The notes under the pieces are model-generated. The model ran no database searches, had not been told where the DNA came from, and was given only the letters and a program-made list of their open reading frames with translations. DNA of 64,000 bases, taken from an uncultured Selenomonas sp. (GTDB taxonomy: Bacteria > Bacillota > Negativicutes > Selenomonadales > Selenomonadaceae). Each line of letters opens with the position of its first letter. Position 1 is the stretch's first letter. Made by a program: the position numbers and the translations under genes. Location of the stretch: the NCBI GenBank assembly GCA_905372355.1, contig CAJPOT010000001.1, positions 171,998-235,997 of the forward strand. Reading direction: 5' to 3'. This document shows, one piece after another, positions 58,074-64,000 of this stretch.

Positions 58074-59457
58074 GATGTTTTGCCTCCCCGCAGCCGTCCG
58101 TACGCATCGGCGTGACGGCTGCCGCTCTGTTCTTTGTCGCCCGCAGCACGATGGACACCGCGAAGAGATCGTCCTCCGGTGAAATCTCCATCGTGCCGTC
58201 ATAGCGTGCAAGACTCGTGCGGATGCTCTCCATGCCAATGCCGCGCTCTGCGTTGCCGCGCTTTGCAGAGAGCAGGTTGCCCGCCGCATCGTAGCGCAGC
58301 TCTCCGTCATAGCTGTTGTCCGCGGTCAGAAAGAGCGTGTCCCCTTGATGGACGAGTGCGAGCCGCAGGAGGCGCGGGGCATCGGGCGCGAGGCGTTCCA
58401 ACGCCTCGGCGGCGTTGGCGAGCAGATTACCGAGGATCGCCGTCAGATCGAGCGGGTCAAGGGGATTTTCCGCGCCGATGTCGATGCGGTACTCCGGCTG
58501 CACGCCGAGCCGTGCAAAGATCGGCTGCCAATAGCCGATGAGAATATTTACCGTCTCATTCGCACAGACGGGTGCATAGCGCGTTTGAATTGCAGACGCA
58601 GCCGCGCCCATCAGTCGCTCGATGCCCGCAGCGTCCCCGCGTGCGAGCAGTTCCTGCGCCGCAGCGATCATCTCGGTGAACTGCGTGCGAAACGCGCGTG
58701 TCGTGCGAGCGTTTTCCTCCATCTGCGCCGTATTCTGCCGCGTGATCGCCGCCATCTCCGCCTCGCGTGCCACCTGTTCGCAGAGCGCACGCTGGCGCAG
58801 CCGCGCATTCATGGCATAGAGCGCCAGGCCGATGCAGCAGAAACCGCCGACCGCCCCGCTCAGACGAACGAAGAGCGCCGTATGTGTGCGCAGGTCATTG
58901 AACGGCGAGAGCAGAATCGTGAGCACGAGAATCAGCGTACCGAGCCACGCGAGCGGCGTCCATACCGCATCAAAGGAATCGTCCGCCAGGAGCGGCGCGG
59001 CAATCGTGCGTCCATAGTAGAGAAAAAGCGGCACAGCGATGGGGAGGCAGACAATCGTGCAAAGCCCCGAGAGCAGGAACGGCACATCAAAGAGCGGGTA
59101 GGCATCCTCTACGGCATAGATCACCGTCTGCATGGCGAACCAAATGAGCCCCGGAGGGATGAGGATGCAGATCTGCTTGCCGATCGGCACACGCGTCATC
59201 GCGAGCAGATAGAAGAAGATAAAAAAGAGAAAAGGAAAGGCGATGCGCCGCGAAAACACCGTGACCGCCTCGATCTGGATGACCGCCTCGATCCCCGTGA
59301 GCAGGAGCAGCCCTGCAATGATCGACAGCGGAGCAAAACGCAAATAGCGGCGAAAGATATAAAGACGGGTCAGATTGACGGGCAGGATGTGAACCGCCGT
59401 ATAGAGCAGCGTTACCAGCGGTACGGCAAACGGATACTGCATGAGTTCGATCTTCAT
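58066..59457 (-). CDS. GHKL-type sensor kinase with ATPase domain but no phospho-acceptor His
   Basis: A 463-residue protein. Six to seven TM helices span residues 1-215. A coiled coil follows, where an H-box is expected; it reads TTRAFRTQFTEMIAAAQELL, without His. The C-terminal HATPase domain is intact: N-box ILGNLLANAAEAL, TADNSYDG and G-box ERGIGMESIRTSL. GAGGAGG precedes the ATG. Together with the downstream gene it contains one complete kinase. Confidence 0.75.
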   Translation of the reverse strand: MKIELMQYPFAVPLVTLLYTAVHILPVNLTRLYIFRRYLRFAPLSIIAGLLLLTGIEAVIQIEAVTVFSRRIAFPFLFFIFFYLLAMTRVPIGKQICILIPPGLIWFAMQTVIYAVEDAYPLFDVPFLLSGLCTIVCLPIAVPLFLYYGRTIAAPLLADDSFDAVWTPLAWLGTLILVLTILLSPFNDLRTHTALFVRLSGAVGGFCCIGLALYAMNARLRQRALCEQVAREAEMAAITRQNTAQMEENARTTRAFRTQFTEMIAAAQELLARGDAAGIERLMGAAASAIQTRYAPVCANETVNILIGYWQPIFARLGVQPEYRIDIGAENPLDPLDLTAILGNLLANAAEALERLAPDAPRLLRLALVHQGDTLFLTADNSYDGELRYDAAGNLLSAKRGNAERGIGMESIRTSLARYDGTMEISPEDDLFAVSIVLRATKNRAAAVTPMRTDGCGEAKHHD

Positions 59458-59481
59458 CGTACGACCTCCTCATCATATTCT

Positions 59482-59519
59482 AGGGAAATCCATGCGGATT
59501 TGCAAGCATGGATTTCCCT
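59482..59519. promoter_or_regulatory. Long inverted repeat upstream of the sensor-kinase pair
   Basis: AGGGAAATCCATGC and GCATGGATTTCCCT (14-bp arms) flank a 10-base spacer, then TCTTTTGC on the plus strand. On the minus strand it lies in the leader, about 25 nt before the kinase start. It may be an operator, a leader hairpin or a terminator for upstream-directed RNA. In the rest of 59520-59814 I see only short GC inverted repeats (GCCGCC/GGCGGC near 59672) and no gene. Confidence 0.5.
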
Positions 59520-59814
59520 CTTTTGCGTTCATACCATACTTTCGGCGCTTGTGCCAACTTTTATTGCTATTTCGTATAAATGTGAGAAAATAATAGAGAA
59601 AAGGTCTTTGATCTTAACGAAGAATACTATATGGGACAAAGGAGCGTCGCACCTCTCTTGATCTCTGTCTGTGCCGCCGGCGACGGCGGCAAACAACGCA
59701 CCTTCCGAGGTGTGCGAAGCCGATGAGTATAGAAGCAAAAATCCGTAAACACCTTGTGCAAATCGAAACATTGTTAAACGCAAGAAAGATTTCCCGACAG
59801 AAAGGATGAGTTAA

Positions 59815-62800
59815 ATGAAACATCATCATGCAAAGCAGTTTTATCGCGCCATCGCCTGTGCCATCTTCGCGGGCGCACTCGCCGCGCCCTTTGCCGCGCA
59901 GACGGCGCATGCGCTGCCCATCGAGGGCGCGAACGCAGCGACGAACAAGACCGAGGCAGACATTTCCACGAGCGGCGCAGTCATGGACATCGTGGGCAAG
60001 ACCGAGCACAACGTGCTCCGATGGGAGGACTTCTCCATCGAGCAGAACGAGAAGGTACGCTTCGACGGCGGCGCACAGACGCGCGACTATCTGAACCTCG
60101 TCACGGGCGAGGGCGCGTCGAACATCTACGGCACGATCGAGGGCGGCAGGAACGTCTACCTCGTGAACCCGCACGGCATCCTCTTCGCCGAGGGCTCTGA
60201 GGTCAATACGGGTGCGCTCTACCTCTCGACGGCGAATGTCGACACTGTTGCAAGCGCGGCGGGTACATCATGGGGGGGTAATAGTCCACTCTCGGCGGGC
60301 ACGCAGTACGGCAATGTGCTGAATCTCGGCACGGTGCAGGCGAGCAAACTCTACATCGAGGGCAAGAACGTCAAAGTCCTCAACACGGATGACATACAGA
60401 ACACAGACGGCACGGCGCTCACGGGGGCGAACGTCACCATCCGCAGCGCGGAAGCGCCGCATATCGGCTACGATGTCGGGAATCGAGCGACGGCGAACTT
60501 CGACGAGAGCGGCGGCTCTGTGTCGCATAGCTTCTATGACTATGCGAATCCGAACACCTCAAAATCTGCAAGTGGGCGCGGATGGGATGTAGCGAACCTT
60601 GGCGGTGCGGCGCATACGGACTATGACTATATGCGCGTGCATACCGTCTACGACCTGCAGAATATCAATGCGAAACGGGACGGCAGATACATCCTCGCGG
60701 GTGACATCGACGCGACGGCGACAACGCATTGGAACAGCGGCAAGGGCTTTGCGCCGCTTGGAAATGGGGCCAACGAATTTACGGGACGATTGGACGGCGC
60801 GGGACACACGCTGCGGGGGCTGTATATCAATCGTCAGTCTAGAATCAAGATCGGTCTGTTTGGCAGTGTCAAGGAGGCGACCATCGAAAATCTTTCCCTC
60901 CGGGATGGCAATGTGAAGGCGGGGGGGTATGTCGGCGGTATTGTAGGGGTGGCAGAGGAGGCTGTCATTCGGAACGTCTCGTATTCCGGAGCGGTCGCCG
61001 GAAGGGATGTGGTCGGCGGCATTGCGGGACTGGTGTTGGGCGGCAGCATTCAGAACGCATGGAATGCGGGGGAGGTCGAAGGGGATAGTACCGTCGGCGG
61101 CATTGCGGGACAGGTGAAAGAAGGCAGTATCTTTCAGAATGTCTGCAATACGGGCGCTATCACAGGGAATGTGGTTAAAAGCGGCGGCATTGCGGGATAT
61201 ATAGAGAACAGCAGGCTTCAGAATGTATGGAATGCGGGGACGGTCAGGGGGAGTCGGAAGGTCGGCGGCGTTGTGGGAGAGGCGAACGGCGGCAGCATTC
61301 GCCATGCCGTATCGAAGGCGGGCAGCGCAGGGCAGGCGGTCGGCGCATCGAGCAATGGGGCTGACGTGACGGATGTCAAGGTCGCTCCCGAGGCGGAGAT
61401 GATGCAGGCGGCGACATACACGAGTTGGCAGGACGAGCACGGCAATGCCCTCGTTGCGACCGAGGGCGGCAAGGGAACGCCGTGGCGCATCTACGACGGC
61501 AAGACCACGCCCATGCTCACGGCTCTGATGAAGGGCACGAAGCGACTTGAGAAGACCTACGACGGCAAAACATTCGGGGACGGGGACACGCACATCCTTT
61601 CGGATACTGCCCTTGAGAAGAATGTCGGTACATACGATGCGAGCGGCATCTACAGTGATGCGTTCGGCTATGACCTCATTGGCAGCACATACAGGATTGC
61701 GCCGCGCGTGCTGACCATGAGCGGCGTCGCGGCGCAGACGAAGGTCTACGACGGCACGACCTCCGCAGACGCAGCGCAGTTCCACGCGGCGCTGAATAAC
61801 GTCGTCGCGGGCGAGGAGAGCCTTGTGCAGGCGACCGCCACAGGTGCGGCATACAACAGCAAGGATGTCGCGTCGGCAAACGCGGTCAGCTACACGCTCG
61901 CCCTGCGCGGTACGGGCGCGGGGAACTATCGTATCGCGCCCGTGCAGGGAGCGGGCAGTATCACGGCGAAGCAGCTGAATCTCGCACTCATGGGCGGCGC
62001 ACGCTTTGACAAGACGTACGATGGGAATGCAAACGTCACGCAGTCGCTCACGAAGGGGACGAACTATAGTCTCACGGGCTTTATCGGCACGGAGGGCGAC
62101 CATCTCGCGCTTGCGTCCGCCACGGGCACATACACGGACAAGAATGTGGGCACGGGCAAAGCCGTGAACTTTACGGGGCTGACGCTCACGGGTACGGGCG
62201 CGGGGAACTATTCCCTCTCTGCGACCACCCTCACGGCAACGGGCGACATCGCAAGGAAGACGCTGACGCTCGAAGGGACGGCGAGCACGCAGTTCACCAA
62301 GATATACGACGGCAACGCGACCGTGACGCAGAACCTCGTGCGCGGTACGAACTATCGGCTTGCGGGCGTCGTCGAGGGCGAGGGCACGGACATTGTCACG
62401 CTGAACGAATCCGCCGCACAGGGCGCGTACGTGACAAAGGATGCACAGGCGGCGGGGACGCAGCAGAACGTCATATTTACGAACCTCGCGCTCACGGGTT
62501 CGGGCGCGGGCAACTATACGCTTGCGGCGAACAAGACCTTTGAGAACGCGGGCAGGATCACGCCGAGGGAGCTGAATCTCGCGCTCGCGGGCGGCACGCG
62601 CTTTGACAAGACGTACGATGGGAATGCGAACGTCGCGCAGTCTCTCACGAAGGGGACGAACTACAATCTCACAGGCTTTGTCACGGGCGAGGGCGCGGGC
62701 ATCGAACTCTCTGCCGTCACAGGAAAATACGCCGACAAGAATGCCGCCAGAGATAAAGCCGTCACCTTTGACGGGTTGACGCTCACGGGCACGGGCGCGG

Positions 62801-63570
62801 GGAACTATGTGCTGAACAAGACCGCGCTCACGAGTACGGGAACGATCACGAAGCGTGCTCTGACCCTCGGCACAGTCACGGCGCAGACAAAGACCTACGA
62901 CGGTACGAGAGCCGCAGACACAGCGAAGTTCCACGCGGCACTGAACAATGCCGTCGCGGGCGACAGCGTAACAGCCGCCGCCACAGGTGCAACCTACAAC
63001 GATAAGAACGTCGCCGGAGCAAGCAGGATCAACTATACGGGTGTCGACCTCGCGGGTGCGGATGCGGGGAATTACACGCTCGCCGCGACGACGGCACAGG
63101 GGGCGGGTACGATCACGCACCGTACGCTGACCCTCACCGCCGCACCGCACAGCATCGTGCAGGGCGAGCCGCTGCCATCCTTTACGGGACGTGCGGAAGG
63201 CTTCGCCGACGGTGAAGATGCAGCCGTACTTGGTGCGGGCGACTTGATGTTTGAGAGTGCGGTGAAGGATACCGAAACGCCCGGCAGCTACGGTGTCACA
63301 GGGCGCGTCGGCGGCGTCACGGACGGCGTCCTCGGCAACTACCGCATCGTGCAGGCGGCGGGCAACGCGACTGCCTTCACCATCCATGCCGCAGCACTGC
63401 CGGGCGGACTTCTCGCCTCGCTCGTGCAGGACGCTGCCCCGCGCTTCGACTTCGGTTTCGGCGACACCGTCTACCTCTATGGCACTGCGCGTCCCATCCG
63501 TGCCGCAACGCTCGGACTCTATCGCTTCGATGCAAAGAATGATTTGGAAAACCGAGGTATGCACCTTTGA
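59815..63570 (+). CDS. Two-partner-secretion exoprotein (filamentous haemagglutinin N-terminal domain, GLUG and MBG-type repeats)
   Basis: A 1251-residue exported protein. The signal peptide (AIACAIFAGALAAPFAAQTAHA) is followed by the TPS/haemagglutination-activity domain (GKTEHNVLRWEDFSIEQNEK, VNPHGILFAEGSEVNTG). Residues about 340-480 hold GLUG-type repeats (VGGIAGQVKEG); from about 580 four or more MBG/YDG-type repeats (FDKTYDGNANV, LTGTGAGNY) follow. It probably crosses the outer membrane through a TpsB partner, not in the window, and acts as an adhesin. ATG follows AAAGGATGAG. Confidence 0.85.
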   Translation: MKHHHAKQFYRAIACAIFAGALAAPFAAQTAHALPIEGANAATNKTEADISTSGAVMDIVGKTEHNVLRWEDFSIEQNEKVRFDGGAQTRDYLNLVTGEGASNIYGTIEGGRNVYLVNPHGILFAEGSEVNTGALYLSTANVDTVASAAGTSWGGNSPLSAGTQYGNVLNLGTVQASKLYIEGKNVKVLNTDDIQNTDGTALTGANVTIRSAEAPHIGYDVGNRATANFDESGGSVSHSFYDYANPNTSKSASGRGWDVANLGGAAHTDYDYMRVHTVYDLQNINAKRDGRYILAGDIDATATTHWNSGKGFAPLGNGANEFTGRLDGAGHTLRGLYINRQSRIKIGLFGSVKEATIENLSLRDGNVKAGGYVGGIVGVAEEAVIRNVSYSGAVAGRDVVGGIAGLVLGGSIQNAWNAGEVEGDSTVGGIAGQVKEGSIFQNVCNTGAITGNVVKSGGIAGYIENSRLQNVWNAGTVRGSRKVGGVVGEANGGSIRHAVSKAGSAGQAVGASSNGADVTDVKVAPEAEMMQAATYTSWQDEHGNALVATEGGKGTPWRIYDGKTTPMLTALMKGTKRLEKTYDGKTFGDGDTHILSDTALEKNVGTYDASGIYSDAFGYDLIGSTYRIAPRVLTMSGVAAQTKVYDGTTSADAAQFHAALNNVVAGEESLVQATATGAAYNSKDVASANAVSYTLALRGTGAGNYRIAPVQGAGSITAKQLNLALMGGARFDKTYDGNANVTQSLTKGTNYSLTGFIGTEGDHLALASATGTYTDKNVGTGKAVNFTGLTLTGTGAGNYSLSATTLTATGDIARKTLTLEGTASTQFTKIYDGNATVTQNLVRGTNYRLAGVVEGEGTDIVTLNESAAQGAYVTKDAQAAGTQQNVIFTNLALTGSGAGNYTLAANKTFENAGRITPRELNLALAGGTRFDKTYDGNANVAQSLTKGTNYNLTGFVTGEGAGIELSAVTGKYADKNAARDKAVTFDGLTLTGTGAGNYVLNKTALTSTGTITKRALTLGTVTAQTKTYDGTRAADTAKFHAALNNAVAGDSVTAAATGATYNDKNVAGASRINYTGVDLAGADAGNYTLAATTAQGAGTITHRTLTLTAAPHSIVQGEPLPSFTGRAEGFADGEDAAVLGAGDLMFESAVKDTETPGSYGVTGRVGGVTDGVLGNYRIVQAAGNATAFTIHAAALPGGLLASLVQDAAPRFDFGFGDTVYLYGTARPIRAATLGLYRFDAKNDLENRGMHL

Positions 63571-63675
63571 CGTGCGTGCCGCCGATGAAAGCGACGGAAG
63601 ACTTTCCGAGGAAGCGCTGAAATCCAGCATTTCCGAACATATAAGAAACCCGTCCAAAAGAAAGGACGAAGCAAT

Positions 63676-64000
63676 ATGAAAACATCATCGAACAAACAGC
63701 TGCGCCGCACCATCCTCTGCGCCATCTTTGCAGGCATCGTCGCCGCCCCCTTTGCCGCGCAGACGGCGTATGCGCTGCCCATCGAGGGCGCGAACGCCGC
63801 GACGAACGCAGGAGAGGCGAATATTTCAACGGGCGGCACGGTCATGGACATCGTTGGCAAGACCGAGCACAATATCCTCAAATGGGAGGACTTCTCCATC
63901 GACTCGGGCGAGAAGGTACGCTTCGATAACGGTACGCAGACAAAGGACTATCTGAACCTCGTCACGGGCGAGGGCGCGTCGAACATCTACGGCACGATCG
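63676..64000 (+). CDS. Second two-partner-secretion exoprotein, cut by the window end
   Basis: The first 108 codons only. The signal peptide (LRRTILCAIFAGIVAAPFAA) and TPS start (VMDIVGKTEHNILKWEDFSI) closely match the preceding protein, and the final visible bases are nearly the same as in that gene, so this is a tandem paralog. ATG 63676 has AAAGGA upstream. The rest lies beyond 64000. Confidence 0.85.
   Translation, partial: MKTSSNKQLRRTILCAIFAGIVAAPFAAQTAYALPIEGANAATNAGEANISTGGTVMDIVGKTEHNILKWEDFSIDSGEKVRFDNGTQTKDYLNLVTGEGASNIYGTI

Overview
The window is a G+C-rich chromosomal stretch of a diderm Firmicute, most likely a Selenomonas-like member of the Negativicutes (inference). It combines Firmicute housekeeping modules (ctsR-mcsA-mcsB-clpC-radA, rapZ-yvcK-whiA, fabK) with proteins that need an outer membrane: a type V autotransporter with a C-terminal barrel, and two exoproteins with two-partner-secretion (TPS) domains. 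No rRNA, phage, insertion sequence or CRISPR array was seen. The only tRNA is tRNA-Thr(CGT).

Layout. 0.1-4 kb: four genes sharing an HMA-like domain and ending in a P1B-type metal ATPase. 4-8 kb: a YafQ/DinJ toxin-antitoxin pair, a DUF2325 gene behind a Fur-box promoter, and feoA-feoB plus a Cys-rich Feo-associated peptide. 8-11.4 kb: a methyltransferase, fumarase C and a membrane methyltransferase. 11.7-27 kb: three paralogous dCache chemoreceptors around a 7.7-kb autotransporter gene broken by one frameshift, and a Nudix hydrolase. 27-28.6 kb: a JAB/RadC-like gene with a small partner, and a second copy of the small-membrane-protein/HMA pair without an ATPase. 29.5-33.3 kb: amino-sugar operon (ROK kinase, nagA, two HAD phosphatases). 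33.4-38.8 kb: rapZ-yvcK-whiA operon with a polysaccharide deacetylase and a secreted protein. 39.4-40 kb: a candidate type I toxin-antitoxin locus with two tandem small RNAs, then tRNA-Thr. 40-42 kb: fabK and hicAB. 42-48.4 kb: the ctsR-clpC-radA stress operon. 48.8-51 kb: polar amino-acid ABC transporter. 51-57 kb: rplS, lepB, an acetyltransferase-like protein, a secreted lipase, and prmA-rsmE-mtaB. 57-59.5 kb: two overlapping sensor-kinase genes that each lack what the other has. 59.8-64 kb: two TPS exoproteins, the second cut by the window end.

Two dispersed repeat families run through the intergenic regions. Family 1 (about 105 bp, two hairpins, always on the + strand here) lies just before feoA, fumC, the ABC transporter and the lipase, and after mtaB. 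Its outer stem shows compensatory changes, and three copies also keep a 32-codon reading frame. Family 2 (70-163 bp, inverted ends) is MITE-like; one copy sits in the ctsR leader and one overlaps the lipase stop codon.

Coordinates and motifs were read by eye. Family names rest on recognised motifs, not on database searches.
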